A stretch of 64,000 nucleotides of DNA from Falsochrobactrum tianjinense (GCF_019100495.1 NZ_JAHRVA010000002.1:117833-181832); one strand, 5' to 3'. Positions 9,023 to 17,716 are shown, counted from the first letter of the stretch. The notes: generated from the sequence alone by a model not told the origin. Program-made: numbers and translations.

Positions 9023-10237
9023 TCAATTGCGGATAATGTTGTGCTCCGGCCCGAAGGGGAAGCCTGTGATATTTTCGGCTCCGTCTTCCTTGACGATCAG
9101 AATGTCGTGCTCGCGGTAGCCGCCTGCGCCCGGCTTGCCTTCAGGCAGCATTACCATCGGTTCCATCGACACCACCATGCCTGGTTCAAGGACGGTCTCG
9201 ATATCCTCGCGCAGTTCCACACCGGCCTCTCGACCATAATAATGGGAGAGGACGCCGAAGGAGTGGCCATAACCGAATGAGCGATATTTCAGCAGGTCCC
9301 ACTCGCGATACATTTCATTAAGCTCGATGGCGATGTTTTTGCAACGCGCGCCCGGCTTGATGAGTTCGAGGCCGCGGCGATGAACGGCGACGTTCTTTTC
9401 CCATATATCGAGGCTCGCATCATCAACATGATCGCAGAACAGGGTGCGCTCAAGCGCGGTGTAATAACCAAAAATCATCGGAAAAGTATTGAGCGAGAGA
9501 ATATCGCCGGACTGAACCTTGCGGTTGGTTACCGGATTATGCGCGCCATCCGTATTGATGCCCGACTGGAACCATGTCCATGTATCCATGAGTTCGACGA
9601 AGGGGAAGGAACCGGCGATCTCACGCACCATCGCATTGGTGGTGGCGATCGCGACTTCATGCTCAGGCACACCAGCCTTTACCGCCGCAACGCAGGCTGC
9701 GCCGCCGACGTCACAGATTCGTGCGCCTTCGCGGATCAACTTGTGCTCTTCCGCCGATTTGATGGTGCGCATCCACATGGACGGCTGGCTGACATCGACA
9801 AATTCGACGCCGGGAAGCGCTTCTTCGAGCGCACGGCGGAAGTCGAGTGAGACATGATCGAACTCGATGCCGATGCGCTTGGCGCCGGGGGTCAATTGCC
9901 GCACGGCGCTGTAGAAATTATCGCGGCGCCAGTCGGTATAGGTGATGTTGTCGCCGAAACTGCGTCGCCATGGCTGGCCGCCATCTATACCGGCTGAAAT
10001 GGTGGTTGCATTATTCTGGTCGATGACCATGCCATATTTCCGGCCAAAATAGCAGTAGAGCCAGCCGGAATAGTAATTGATGCAATGATAAGATGTGAAC
10101 AATGCTGCATCCACATCGTTCTTTGCCATCCATCCGCGCATATTGTTCTGGCGGCGCGCCATTTCGGCATCGGAAAATGGCGAAAACTCCTTTTCGCCAT
10201 TGTGCCATTTCATTACGTGCAACATATCGTCGGTCAT
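9023..10237 (-). CDS. Creatinase (creatine amidinohydrolase), M24 fold
   Basis: Hydrolyses creatine to sarcosine and urea. At 404 residues it matches Pseudomonas creatinase along its whole length, with near-identical blocks such as DTWTWFQSGINTDGAHNPVT, FGYGHSFG and SHYYGREAG, and the C-terminal PGAGGYREHDILIV. His233 in GAHNPVT corresponds to catalytic His232 of the P. putida enzyme. The pita-bread fold is shared with methionine and proline aminopeptidases, but the metal-ligand set of those peptidases is not retained. The ATG at 10237 has a strong AGGAGGAG site. It is transcribed towards creatininase from its own promoter in the 150-base gap upstream. No sarcosine oxidase or urease lies in the window. 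Confidence 0.93.
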   Translation of the reverse strand: MTDDMLHVMKWHNGEKEFSPFSDAEMARRQNNMRGWMAKNDVDAALFTSYHCINYYSGWLYCYFGRKYGMVIDQNNATTISAGIDGGQPWRRSFGDNITYTDWRRDNFYSAVRQLTPGAKRIGIEFDHVSLDFRRALEEALPGVEFVDVSQPSMWMRTIKSAEEHKLIREGARICDVGGAACVAAVKAGVPEHEVAIATTNAMVREIAGSFPFVELMDTWTWFQSGINTDGAHNPVTNRKVQSGDILSLNTFPMIFGYYTALERTLFCDHVDDASLDIWEKNVAVHRRGLELIKPGARCKNIAIELNEMYREWDLLKYRSFGYGHSFGVLSHYYGREAGVELREDIETVLEPGMVVSMEPMVMLPEGKPGAGGYREHDILIVKEDGAENITGFPFGPEHNIIRN

Positions 10238-10388
10238 CGCGCTGCTCCTCCTTGAGAACGATATCTGAAGCAGCAGAATAGGTTCGCCAATGGCATTACA
10301 AAAATTTATTCACTTAATAGTCGGATAATAGAATTTTATAGAGAGAGGGTTTGTTCGACTTCCTTCCGACCGCAGACGGTGGCCATTA

Positions 10389-10838
10389 TCAAGCTGACCG
10401 GGACAGAGTGATTAACTCGGAACGCAGATAATCCGGATCGGATAAAGTTGCTTCGATCTGGGCGTGAACCTGCCGCCAGATCGGCGTCGCTTCGACTAAA
10501 ACAGATCGCCCGGTAGACGTCAGCAGCAATCGCCTCGCGCGCCGATCCTTCGGGTCGGTTACGATCTCGATAAGACTGCCGCGTTCCAGCGGCTTGAGGT
10601 TGGCCGTAAGCGTCGTCCTGTCCATTGCCAGTAAAGCGGCTACATTGCCCAAAGTAGGTGGCTCCGGTCGGTTGAGCGACATGAGAAGCGAGAATTGACC
10701 GCTGGTGATGCTCAAAGGTTTGAGCGCAGTGTCGAAATGGCGTGCAAGCGCACGCGCCGCTCTCTGCGCATGCAGGCACAGGCAGGTGTCACGCACATAG
10801 AGCGTAGTTTGAAAATCGGGATCGGCTGGCTGGTGCAT
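10389..10838 (-). CDS. MarR family transcriptional regulator
   Basis: A 149-residue winged-helix regulator. The recognition part reads TSGQFSLLMSLNRPEPPTLGNVAALLAMDRTTLTANLKPLERGSLIE, followed by the wing DPKDRRARRLLLT; such proteins bind DNA as dimers and are released by small ligands. A cysteine-rich N-terminus (DTCLCLHAQRAARA) might sense oxidation (inference). A TTGATATCAA palindrome 33 bases upstream of its start is a likely autoregulatory operator. It lies downstream of the sit metal-transport genes on the same strand but probably has its own promoter. Confidence 0.92.
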   Translation of the reverse strand: MHQPADPDFQTTLYVRDTCLCLHAQRAARALARHFDTALKPLSITSGQFSLLMSLNRPEPPTLGNVAALLAMDRTTLTANLKPLERGSLIEIVTDPKDRRARRLLLTSTGRSVLVEATPIWRQVHAQIEATLSDPDYLRSELITLSRSA

Positions 10839-10870
10839 CTCGAAGCTTGATATTCGCAGTATTGTTTATG

Positions 10871-10880
10871 TTGATATCAA
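10871..10880. promoter_or_regulatory. Candidate MarR operator
   Basis: The perfect palindrome TTGATATCAA sits in an A+T-rich stretch between the MarR gene and the sitD-like gene. Its size and place fit MarR-family autoregulation. No experimental support can be drawn from the sequence. Confidence 0.5.
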
Positions 10881-10920
10881 TATAAAATGAAGGCGTCAAG
10901 CTGCCGGACGGGGAGGGCTG

Positions 10921-11775
10921 TCAAGCCTCTCCCATTTCCTGCCGCGCTTCCGCTCTTGCCGTTCGCCACGAGGACAGCAGAAGTGCTGCGATGAAGAATG
11001 CGGTCATTAGCAAAACGATGGTCGGGGCAGGGGCACTGTCGATGAAGAACGAGAGATAGACGCCCATAAAAGACGAAAAGACTGCGATGATGACTGATAG
11101 GACCATCATCATGCTGAATTTGCGCGTTAGCAGATAAGCGATAGCGCCCGGTGCGATCAGCATTGAGATGGCAAGAATGATGCCGACCGCTTTCAACACG
11201 CCGACAATGGTTAGCGAGATCAGGCAAAGCAAGCCATAATGAAGAAGGCGAACGGGCAGCCCCACCGCTCTTGCTTGTGTCGGATCGAAGGCATGGAGCA
11301 GAAAATCGCGCCATTTAATGACGAGAATTCCGGCAGTCAAAGCCGCAATAATTGCCGTTTCGATCAGGTCGCCTGTCGTAATGCCCAGCATGTCCCCAAA
11401 CAGAATATGATCGAGGTGGATGCTGGAGCGGACGGAAACATAGAGTACAAGCCCCAGCCCGAACATGCCCGAAAATACCACCCCCATCACCGTATCCTGT
11501 TTGATGCGACTATTCTCCTTGAGAAAACCGGTTGCGAGCGCACAGATCATGCCAGCCGCGAATGCGCCAATGCCGAAAGGTATGCCGATTATATAGGCGA
11601 CAACGACACCTGGCAGCACGGCATGGCTGATAGCGTCGCCCATCAAGGACCAGCCCTTGAGCACGAGAAAACAGGAAAGCAGGGCAGTCGGTATCGCAAT
11701 CAGCACCGATATGACGAATGCATAGCGCATGAATTCGAATTGGAACGGCATGAGCAGCATTTCGATGAGCGTCAT
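10921..11775 (-). CDS. sitD: Metal ABC transporter permease, SitD type
   Basis: An inner-membrane permease of 284 residues with about eight hydrophobic segments, of the ZnuB/SitC/SitD (ABC-3) family that imports Mn2+, Fe2+ or Zn2+. The motif LKGWSLMGDAISHAVLPGVVVAY (about residues 42-64) is diagnostic. A much longer reading up to 11970 runs into the previous gene; the ATG at 11775 overlaps the stop of sitC by four bases (ATGA) and matches family starts. It is the last gene of a four-gene operon read leftwards. Confidence 0.9.
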   Translation of the reverse strand: MTLIEMLLMPFQFEFMRYAFVISVLIAIPTALLSCFLVLKGWSLMGDAISHAVLPGVVVAYIIGIPFGIGAFAAGMICALATGFLKENSRIKQDTVMGVVFSGMFGLGLVLYVSVRSSIHLDHILFGDMLGITTGDLIETAIIAALTAGILVIKWRDFLLHAFDPTQARAVGLPVRLLHYGLLCLISLTIVGVLKAVGIILAISMLIAPGAIAYLLTRKFSMMMVLSVIIAVFSSFMGVYLSFFIDSAPAPTIVLLMTAFFIAALLLSSWRTARAEARQEMGEA

Positions 11776-12632
11776 GGCTGCGCCTCCTTCAGGGCAATTG
11801 CCGCGCGCTGCCGCGCTGCCAGCATGCCATGTTTGGGAGCGAGGAAAAACACGGTAAGGAAAATCAAAGTCTGCAAGACGACGATGATCCCGCCCGTGGC
11901 TCCGTCGAGAAAATAGCTGATATAAGCGCCGGTGAAACTGGTTGTCGAGCCAATGATGACGGCGATCCATAGCAGGCGCGAAAAACGATCTGTCAGCAGA
12001 TAGGCGGTAGCACCCGGCGTTACAACCATGCAGATCACCAGAAAAGCGCCGACCGTTTGCATTGCGGCCACTGTCGAAGCCGAGAGCAGGGTGAAGAACA
12101 TGATTTTAAGCGCCGCCGGTCGTAAGCCGATGGAGCGTGCATGGCTTTCGTCAAAAAAGACCACCATCAGGTCTCTCCATTTCAAAAGCAACAGGGCGAG
12201 TGAAACGAAACCGATAATGGCCAGTTGCAATGTGTCGCCCGGCGTGATGGCCAGAATATTGCCAAGCACGATCGTCTGGATGCTGACGGCAGTTGGTTTC
12301 AATGAGATCATGAACAGGCCCAGGCCGAAAAAAGATGTAAAAATCAACCCGATAATGGCATCTTCTTTCAATTTGGTGCGCTGATTGAGAAACAGCATGG
12401 CCGCAGCAGCCAGTCCGCCGGAAAAAAACGCGCCAATGGAAAAGGGCAGACCGAGCATATAGGCTCCGGCAACGCCGGGAACGATGGAGTGCGAAAGTGC
12501 ATCGCCAATCAGCGACCAGCCTTTGAGCATCAGATAGGCGGAGAGAAAAGCACATACACCACCGACAAGGGCGGAAACCCACATGGCATTGACCATGTAG
12601 CCGTAGCTGAACGGTTCGAGCAGCAGCGCCAT
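11772..12632 (-). CDS. sitC: Metal ABC transporter permease, SitC type
   Basis: A 286-residue ABC-3 family permease with the same LKGWSLIGDALSHSIVPGVAGAY block as SitD and about eight membrane spans. Two different permeases in one operon is typical of SitABCD manganese/iron importers rather than of ZnuABC, which has one. The start overlaps the ATPase stop by one base (TAATG), and its end overlaps sitD. Confidence 0.9.
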   Translation of the reverse strand: MALLLEPFSYGYMVNAMWVSALVGGVCAFLSAYLMLKGWSLIGDALSHSIVPGVAGAYMLGLPFSIGAFFSGGLAAAAMLFLNQRTKLKEDAIIGLIFTSFFGLGLFMISLKPTAVSIQTIVLGNILAITPGDTLQLAIIGFVSLALLLLKWRDLMVVFFDESHARSIGLRPAALKIMFFTLLSASTVAAMQTVGAFLVICMVVTPGATAYLLTDRFSRLLWIAVIIGSTTSFTGAYISYFLDGATGGIIVVLQTLIFLTVFFLAPKHGMLAARQRAAIALKEAQP

Positions 12633-13519
12633 TATTTGCGTTCCTTGGACTTATGCTCATAGAGTACGAAAGGTCGCTCGTCGTCGGTAATCACCCCGAC
12701 CGCAGCACGGTTCGGCTTTGCGGTTTCATCGAGAACGAGATGACGCAAAACGCCGCCGAATGTCTTTTCCAGGTTGGCTTGTGTGAAAACCTCTTCTGTC
12801 GGGCCATAGGCCAGAACCGTGTGCTTGAGCAAGACGGTGCGGTCGCAAAACTCCGGGACGCTACCGAGATTATGGGTGGAAACAAGCATGACGCGGCCTT
12901 CGTCGCGCAGGCCGTGCAGAAGGGCTACGATGGCTTCTTCCGTTTTTACGTCTACACCTGTGAAAGGTTCATCGAGAAGAATGACGCGGCCATCTTGTGC
13001 CAGAGCACGTGCGAGAAAGACGCGCTTCTTTTGCCCACCGGACAATTCACCAATTTGGCGCTTGCGGAATTCTAGCATGTCGACGCGGCGCAACGCCTTT
13101 TCCACCGCATCGTGATCGGTCCGGCGCGGAATACGCATCATACCCATATGGCCATAGCGCCCCATCATGACCACATCTTCAACCAGTACAGGGAAATTCC
13201 AGTCGACTTCCTCGCTCTGCGGGACATAGGCGACCAGGTTCTTTTTCAGAGCTTCCTTGACGGGCAGGTTGAGAATGGAAATCTCGCCCTTGGCGAGCCG
13301 GACGAAGCCCATGATCGCCTTGAACAAGGTGGATTTGCCCGAACCGTTCACCCCCACCAGTGCGGTGATGGTTCCGGTGGGCGTCGTGAAACTGGCATTG
13401 CGCAAGGCCGTGTGGCCATTGCGATAAGTAACTGTCGCGTCTTTTACGGCCAAACCGTCAGCCGCGCCCTTTTCGAGAGCGGCCAGAGTTTTCCCGCCAT
13501 GACCTTTCAGGGCATTCAT
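12632..13519 (-). CDS. sitB: Metal ABC transporter ATPase, SitB type
   Basis: ATPase of the metal importer, 295 residues. Walker [10 protein letters not shown], signature [15 protein letters not shown], Walker [13 protein letters not shown] and switch STHNLG are intact. The Q-loop region [30 protein letters not shown] is characteristic of manganese/iron-type ATPases. The first 25 residues are a short extension. It overlaps the binding-protein gene stop by four bases (ATGA). Confidence 0.92.
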   Translation of the reverse strand: MNALKGHGGKTLAALEKGAADGLAVKDATVTYRNGHTALRNASFTTPTGTITALVGVNGSGKSTLFKAIMGFVRLAKGEISILNLPVKEALKKNLVAYVPQSEEVDWNFPVLVEDVVMMGRYGHMGMMRIPRRTDHDAVEKALRRVDMLEFRKRQIGELSGGQKKRVFLARALAQDGRVILLDEPFTGVDVKTEEAIVALLHGLRDEGRVMLVSTHNLGSVPEFCDRTVLLKHTVLAYGPTEEVFTQANLEKTFGGVLRHLVLDETAKPNRAAVGVITDDERPFVLYEHKSKERK

Positions 13520-14421
13520 TGCTTGAGGCCTTTTGCAATCGTGCTTGAGGTGACTTTCAGAAGATCAACATAGGTTGGCACGGGACCATCGGCCTCCGAA
13601 AGAGAATCCACATAGAGCACGCCACCATAATTGGCTCCCGTTTCACGCGCTACCTGTTTTGCGGGAGCGGCAGAAACAGTGCTCTCCGAAAAAACTGCCG
13701 TAATATCGTGTTTACGCACCGCATCGATTACCTTGCGCACCTGTTGCGGCGTGCCTTGCTGATCGGCGTTGATGGGCCAGAGATAAAGTTCCTTGAGATT
13801 GAAATCCCTTGCCAGATAGGAAAAGGCACCTTCGCTAGTGACCAGCCAGCGCTTGTCTTGCGGGATTGTGTTGAGCTCGGCATGGATCGGGTCGATCGTC
13901 GCCTTGATCCGCGCTTTGTAGCTTTCGGCATTGGTTCTATAGGTTTCAGCATTATCGGGATCGTATTTCATGAAAGCATCGCGGATATTGTCGACATAAA
14001 TCAATGCAGAAGTGGGCGACATCCATGCATGCGGGTTGGGTTTGCCGCTATACGGCCCCTCACTGATGCCGATGGGGATGATACCTTCCGACACGACAGC
14101 GCTTGGCACTTTTTTGAGTCGCGAGAAAAATTTCTCGAACCAGCGTTCCAGGTCAAGCCCATTCCACAGAATAAGCTTGGCATCCTGCGCCTTGATGAGA
14201 TCGCCTGGTGTCGGTTGATATCCGTGGATTTCGGCGCCGGGTTTTGTGATGGATTCAACGGTCGCCGCATCCCCGGCCACATTGCGCGCAATATCGGCAA
14301 TGACCGTAAAGGTCGTCACCACTTTAAACTTGTCCGCAGCCAACGCTCCGCTCGTTGCCACGCACAACAGCAGGCTTCCGGTCAGAGCCGTCATCAATTT
14401 CTGCATAATGGGTCGAAACAT
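13516..14421 (-). CDS. sitA: Metal-binding periplasmic protein, SitA/MntC type
   Basis: The metal-capturing protein of the importer, family A-1 (PsaA/TroA). A signal peptide ([20 protein letters not shown]) precedes the mature domain. The four expected ligands can be placed: His in [11 protein letters not shown], His in KPNPHAWMS, Glu in [13 protein letters not shown] and Asp in [11 protein letters not shown]. The ATG at 14421 follows AAGGAT; an upstream extension has no such site. It heads the sitABCD operon. Upstream palindromes (14487-14505) resemble Mur boxes, suggesting manganese repression. Confidence 0.92.
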   Translation of the reverse strand: MFRPIMQKLMTALTGSLLLCVATSGALAADKFKVVTTFTVIADIARNVAGDAATVESITKPGAEIHGYQPTPGDLIKAQDAKLILWNGLDLERWFEKFFSRLKKVPSAVVSEGIIPIGISEGPYSGKPNPHAWMSPTSALIYVDNIRDAFMKYDPDNAETYRTNAESYKARIKATIDPIHAELNTIPQDKRWLVTSEGAFSYLARDFNLKELYLWPINADQQGTPQQVRKVIDAVRKHDITAVFSESTVSAAPAKQVARETGANYGGVLYVDSLSEADGPVPTYVDLLKVTSSTIAKGLKQ

Positions 14422-14486
14422 AGCTCTATCCTTGTTGCAAATAACTCGCAACTGCATAAGTGGAAGGATAGAGAGAATCAAGCGCT

Positions 14487-14505
14487 TTTGCAAACCATTT
14501 GCAAA
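14487..14505 (-). promoter_or_regulatory. Candidate Mur (Fur-family) operator upstream of sitA
   Basis: Two copies of the 8-bp palindrome TTTGCAAA are separated by CCA, giving an 11-bp period. A related TTGCAAATAA lies nearer the gene at 14434-14443 and is repeated at 14499-14508. Alphaproteobacterial Mur boxes of sit and mntH genes are TGCAAAT-rich inverted repeats, so manganese-responsive repression is likely. The assignment rests on memory of the motif. Confidence 0.55.
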
Positions 14506-14725
14506 TAAGGTGCATACGAGTCAAATAAATGGTTGTTCCTTTAAAAATCATACACGTATAAATTGTAATCTGAATTATTTTGTGTAGTCTGGAGAGTGGA
14601 GCGCGTCTGTTTTGAGCTGCACATCAATCAGTTACGAATCGATATACCAGGTGGTTACGGCGCAGAGCGGACATATAGGCATCCGAAATTCATTTTTGAT
14701 TTTGATTTGAGGACCGGGGGTATCG

Positions 14726-15607
14726 ATGACTTTAATGATGCAAAGCCGTAGCCATAGCGTTGCTGGGCCACTTATCGGAAACGAGGATCATCAGGGCGTA
14801 ACGTCTGCTACGCAATCAAGCGGGCCGTTTCGCTATGGGCTGACGCGGATTGGGATCGACGTTTATACGCCGGAGAAAAAATTGGCGATCATCCTACTCG
14901 AACCCGTTCGCCATTTGCGATGGAGGGACAGCGAAGGGGGCGATCATTCCGCGAGTTGTCCCGCTGGAACCATCTTTTATATTCCGGCGCATTACAGCAT
15001 GGTTATCACCTGGCCGGAAGCTGTCCAGTTCCTATCTGTGACGGTTGACGAGACAGACGATACGATACTTTCCTCTACCCGAATACCCGCTAGTACAGTC
15101 AGGTTTTCCAGCAAACAATGCTTACAAATAAGCGAAATCATTCTGGAGCAATTGCAGGAGGTGGCAGCGGATAATGCGAACTATCTTTCTTCGCTGTATT
15201 CGGTTCTGGTCAATCTTCTGATGCGCAATGCGCAAGTTGCACAGACGGCGGGTGGTGCGCAATCCGGGCTTAGCGCTTATGCGTGCGGGCAAATCGAGAC
15301 ATATTTGAAGACAAATTTTCGCAATCCGGTTTCCGTGCCTGAAATGGCCGCAACGCTGGGTATATCGGCTGGCCATTTCGCAACCTGCTTTCGTGAGAGC
15401 TTCGGCCAGACCCCCCATCAGTATCTGATGAAGCTGCGTCTGGACGAGGCGGAGCGTTGTCTTTGCGAAACCGACATGCCGATCAGCGAAATCGCCGCCA
15501 GATTAAGTTTCTCTAGCCAAAGCCATCTTACAACGGCATTACGAAAACACCGGCAACTTACTCCCGGCGAAATAAGGCGACGCGGTAGACAACAGCGATT
15601 GCGTTAA
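14726..15607 (+). CDS. AraC family transcriptional regulator
   Basis: A 293-residue regulator with an N-terminal ligand-sensing half and a C-terminal AraC DNA-binding domain of two helix-turn-helix units (VPEMAATLGISAGHFATCFRESFGQTPHQYLMKLRLDEAERCL, then PISEIAARLSFSSQSHLTTALRKHRQLTPGEIRR). The N-terminal half has an EPVRHLRWR / GTIFYIPAHY pattern seen in regulators with a small cupin-like fold. ATG at 14726 follows GGGGG. It faces away from sitABCD across a 300-base gap. No target can be named; it may control itself or the sit operon. Confidence 0.88.
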   Translation: MTLMMQSRSHSVAGPLIGNEDHQGVTSATQSSGPFRYGLTRIGIDVYTPEKKLAIILLEPVRHLRWRDSEGGDHSASCPAGTIFYIPAHYSMVITWPEAVQFLSVTVDETDDTILSSTRIPASTVRFSSKQCLQISEIILEQLQEVAADNANYLSSLYSVLVNLLMRNAQVAQTAGGAQSGLSAYACGQIETYLKTNFRNPVSVPEMAATLGISAGHFATCFRESFGQTPHQYLMKLRLDEAERCLCETDMPISEIAARLSFSSQSHLTTALRKHRQLTPGEIRRRGRQQRLR

Positions 15608-15687
15608 CCCGACAGGCGTTTACCTGTTACACAATTATCTTACGCCAAATAGAAGGCCGGGATCAGGGCGGGGCAGCGTTCGTTGAA

Positions 15688-15969
15688 TCAGCCTGCTGTT
15701 GATGCCGGTCTTCGTTTCAGCCATTTGCGCCAGATATGAACCTCGCTCTTTCGTCTCAAGCGCCGTACCCGATGAGAGTCGTGAGACAATATGATGAGTC
15801 CTAGTGGCAACATCCAGAAACCAAGCACGGGCAGGAATCCCAACGCGCCGCCAGCCACGAGAGAACCGCCGAGCGTTCTTCGCATCATGAGGGATTGCGG
15901 CATTGGTATCCGCTTTCCAAGAATCACTATGACACGTTTGCGTTGAGTCGAAATATGTTCTTCATTCAC
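15688..15969 (-). CDS. Small conserved membrane protein (unknown function)
   Basis: About 93 residues if started at the GTG at 15969; an ATG at 15903 would give 71. The core RTLGGSLVAGGALGFLPVLGFWMLPLGLIILSHDS is one or two membrane spans with the FLPVLGFWMLPLG signature found in many small Rhizobiales inner-membrane proteins, followed by a strongly basic tail RVRRLRRKSEVHIWRKWLKRR. The frame is open further upstream to 16131, but that part lacks a ribosome site and lies next to tRNA-Asn. Function is unknown. Confidence 0.65.
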   Translation of the reverse strand: MNEEHISTQRKRVIVILGKRIPMPQSLMMRRTLGGSLVAGGALGFLPVLGFWMLPLGLIILSHDSHRVRRLRRKSEVHIWRKWLKRRPASTAG

Positions 15970-16135
15970 CGGAGTGTTCTCGCATATAGGAATTGTCAGC
16001 TTCCTCCTAAAAATATACCAGAGAATATAGGGTTTCTCGACCGAAATACAAAAAGGTGAAAAAAAACCATTTAGCCCTTTGCAAATGCGAAACCCTTTTG
16101 CTATACGCCATCTCGCTGACGCAACGAGCACCTGT

Positions 16136-16210
16136 TCCCCGGTAGCTCAGCGGTAGAGCAACCGGCTGTTAACCGGTTGGTCGCTGGTTCGAATCCGGCC
16201 CGGGGAGCCA
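16136..16210 (+). tRNA. tRNA-Asn (GTT)
   Basis: A full cloverleaf: acceptor TCCCCGG pairs with CCGGGGA, the D arm is GCTCAGCGGTAGAGC, the anticodon stem-loop ACCGGCTGTTAACCGGT carries GTT, and the T arm GCTGGTTCGAATCCGGC is normal. The discriminator is G and CCA is encoded. Its 3' end faces an accessory island that starts with an integrase stub. Confidence 0.97.
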
Positions 16211-16285
16211 TTACGCTTGTAAAAGTGCTTATTTCTCAATATTATCAATGCCTAAGGTTTCCTTCCAGTACACGGAGGGGTACAC

Positions 16286-16339
16286 ATGGGGCTTGTCTTG
16301 AAGTACGTGCAGAAGACCCCTGCGGGGGCATTTCGATAA
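16286..16339 (+). pseudogene. Tyrosine integrase N-terminal stub
   Basis: Seventeen codons, MGLVLKYVQKTPAGAFR then TAA, with a good GGAGGGG site upstream. The peptide matches the conserved opening of phage and island tyrosine integrases (LKYV..TP.G..RYRRRVP). The catalytic parts are absent: sequence after the stop belongs to the HD-domain gene. It lies 76 bases from tRNA-Asn, the usual place for the integrase that inserted the element. Confidence 0.65.
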
Positions 16340-16360
16340 CCGGCACGCCGTGGCGACTGG

Positions 16361-16876
16361 TTGCAAACGTACAGTGGCCGCCAATTCTGGCCGCTTGACC
16401 CGCGCGCTGATGAGGTTTTTATCGAAGATATTGCACAGGCCCTGTCGATGCAATGTCGCTTTGCCAGGCATTGCTTGCAGTTTTATAGCGTTGCCGAGCA
16501 TTCTGTTTTGCTGGCCCGCCATGTCTCGCCAAAGAACCGCCTCTGGGCGCTCCTGCACGACGCCAGCGAGGCCTACCTTGTGGATGTGCCGCTACCGGTG
16601 AAGCCGTTTCTTGACGGCTACAAACAGGCTGAGGCATCCGTCATGGCCGCGATCTGCGACAGGTTTGACTTGCCCCATGAAATGCCTGCTGAGGTGAAGA
16701 CTGCCTACAGCGCAATCATCGGCGACGAGCGCACGAACATGGCGCCGTGCGTGGCTGAATGGCATGCGACCGGACCCGGAATCGGATCTGAACTGCAATA
16801 TTGGTCGCCAGAGCGGGCGAAAGCGGAGTTTCTAATGCTGTTTGATAAGTTGACGGCAAGGAGGGCAGCGGCGTGA
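16361..16876 (+). CDS. HD-domain phosphohydrolase, YfbR-like (phage type)
   Basis: About 171 residues of a metal-dependent HD hydrolase. FYSVAEHSVLLARHV supplies the first His and LLHDASEAYLVDVP the His-Asp pair; the family includes 5'-deoxyribonucleotidases such as YfbR. The natural N-terminus in phage relatives has W.QTY.GR.FWPLDPR, and that sequence is present here from about 16358. There is no ATG: upstream in frame is the TAA that ends the integrase stub. Only a TTG at 16361 is available, so the gene may be poorly expressed or may have lost its start by deletion. Its stop overlaps the next small gene. Confidence 0.72.
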   Translation: MQTYSGRQFWPLDPRADEVFIEDIAQALSMQCRFARHCLQFYSVAEHSVLLARHVSPKNRLWALLHDASEAYLVDVPLPVKPFLDGYKQAEASVMAAICDRFDLPHEMPAEVKTAYSAIIGDERTNMAPCVAEWHATGPGIGSELQYWSPERAKAEFLMLFDKLTARRAAA

Positions 16877-16986
16877 AAATACCGGCGGATATAGAAAATG
16901 CAGCCGTACGTCTGTGCGAGTCGCATATTGAATGGCCGAGGACAGAGTTTGTCATGAAAGCCATCCTCGCAGGAGATACCAAATGA
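16873..16986 (+). CDS. Small coupled phage-type protein, 37 residues
   Basis: A GTG-started frame opening MKIPADIENAAVRLCE and ending ILAGDTK. Its start overlaps the HD gene's stop (GTGA) and its stop overlaps the start of the ppGpp-hydrolase-like gene (ATGA), so translation is coupled on both sides. That double overlap is the main support. The sequence is acidic in the first half, with no known domain. Function is unknown. Confidence 0.55.
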   Translation: MKIPADIENAAVRLCESHIEWPRTEFVMKAILAGDTK

Positions 16987-17390
16987 GCAACATCGAAACA
17001 GCGATTGCCGTGGCCGCCGCTGCCCATATGGGGCAGGTGGATAAGAATGGCGAGCCTTACATCCTGCACCCCATTCGCGTGATGCTGGCACAGACGACCT
17101 CCGAAACGCAGATCGTTGGCGTGATGCACGACATGATCGAAGACACGAACACGTCGCTCAACGACATTTATTCGTTCGGGTTTGACGATGATATTGTGCT
17201 GGCCATGAGTGCGATTACCCGCCGTGATGATGAAGATTATTTCGTCTATGTCGCTCGCGCTTGCTCAAACCCTATCGCGCGCCCGGTCAAGATTGCTGAC
17301 CTGCGCGATAACCTGCGAGCCTCAAACGACGACGATAGCAGGCGCGCTCGTTATCTGAAGGCGCTGGAACTGGTGGGAGAAAAACCATGA
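16983..17390 (+). CDS. Stand-alone RelA/SpoT-type HD hydrolase
   Basis: A 135-residue protein consisting only of the HD hydrolase domain of RelA/SpoT proteins, like small alarmone hydrolases (MESH1 type). Visible motifs are AHMGQVDKNGEPYILHPIRV (His15 and His29), the catalytic MHDMIEDT (His49, Asp50, Glu53, Asp54) and VKIADLRDNLRA with the last metal-binding Asp. No synthetase domain is present. It could remove (p)ppGpp or a related nucleotide; prophages often carry such genes. AGGAGATACCAA precedes the ATG. It is coupled to both neighbours. Confidence 0.8.
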   Translation: MSNIETAIAVAAAAHMGQVDKNGEPYILHPIRVMLAQTTSETQIVGVMHDMIEDTNTSLNDIYSFGFDDDIVLAMSAITRRDDEDYFVYVARACSNPIARPVKIADLRDNLRASNDDDSRRARYLKALELVGEKP

Positions 17391-17716
17391 CCTTCTGTGT
17401 CAGGGAGCAGATCGTCTGCATTGATGCGCAGGTTGGCTTTGAGCAGTTCCTCGAGAACAAGGAAGGCGAAATCTACACCGTTTCATGGATAGGCCCGTTC
17501 GAGCACTACACGCAGGGCAATTTCATCGGCGTTCGCCTCAAGGGCGTCGATCGAGGCATCTGCCCACAGTTCGGCTATGATAACCCGCCGTTTGCGGCTG
17601 CCCGGTTTCGGCCTTTGGTAAAAGACAGGCTGGCTTCATTGCGCGGCCTGCTTGCGGGCGGGCCTATTGTCGATGCGCCAGAAGAGCCGCGCAGGCGAGT
17701 GAAGGAGGGGGTGTAA
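17387..17716 (+). CDS. Phage-associated hypothetical protein
   Basis: A 109-residue protein. The segment EGEIYTVSWIGPFEHYTQGNF followed by FGYDNPPFAAARFRPLVK has the look of a small beta-rich domain seen in many Rhizobiales prophage accessory proteins ending in a FRPLV motif. No catalytic residues or membrane segment are evident. The start ATG overlaps the previous stop (ATGA) and is preceded by GGGAG; its stop overlaps the next start (TAATG). Function is unknown. Confidence 0.7.
   Translation: MTFCVREQIVCIDAQVGFEQFLENKEGEIYTVSWIGPFEHYTQGNFIGVRLKGVDRGICPQFGYDNPPFAAARFRPLVKDRLASLRGLLAGGPIVDAPEEPRRRVKEGV

Noticed and set aside
9023..10237. Reading the M24 protein as a Xaa-Pro aminopeptidase
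   Set aside because: The whole length tracks Pseudomonas creatinase, including the catalytic His region, and creatininase is next door.
12632..14421. Reading the metal importer as a zinc ZnuABC system
   Set aside because: Two distinct permeases and Mur-like rather than Zur-like sites favour a SitABCD manganese/iron system.
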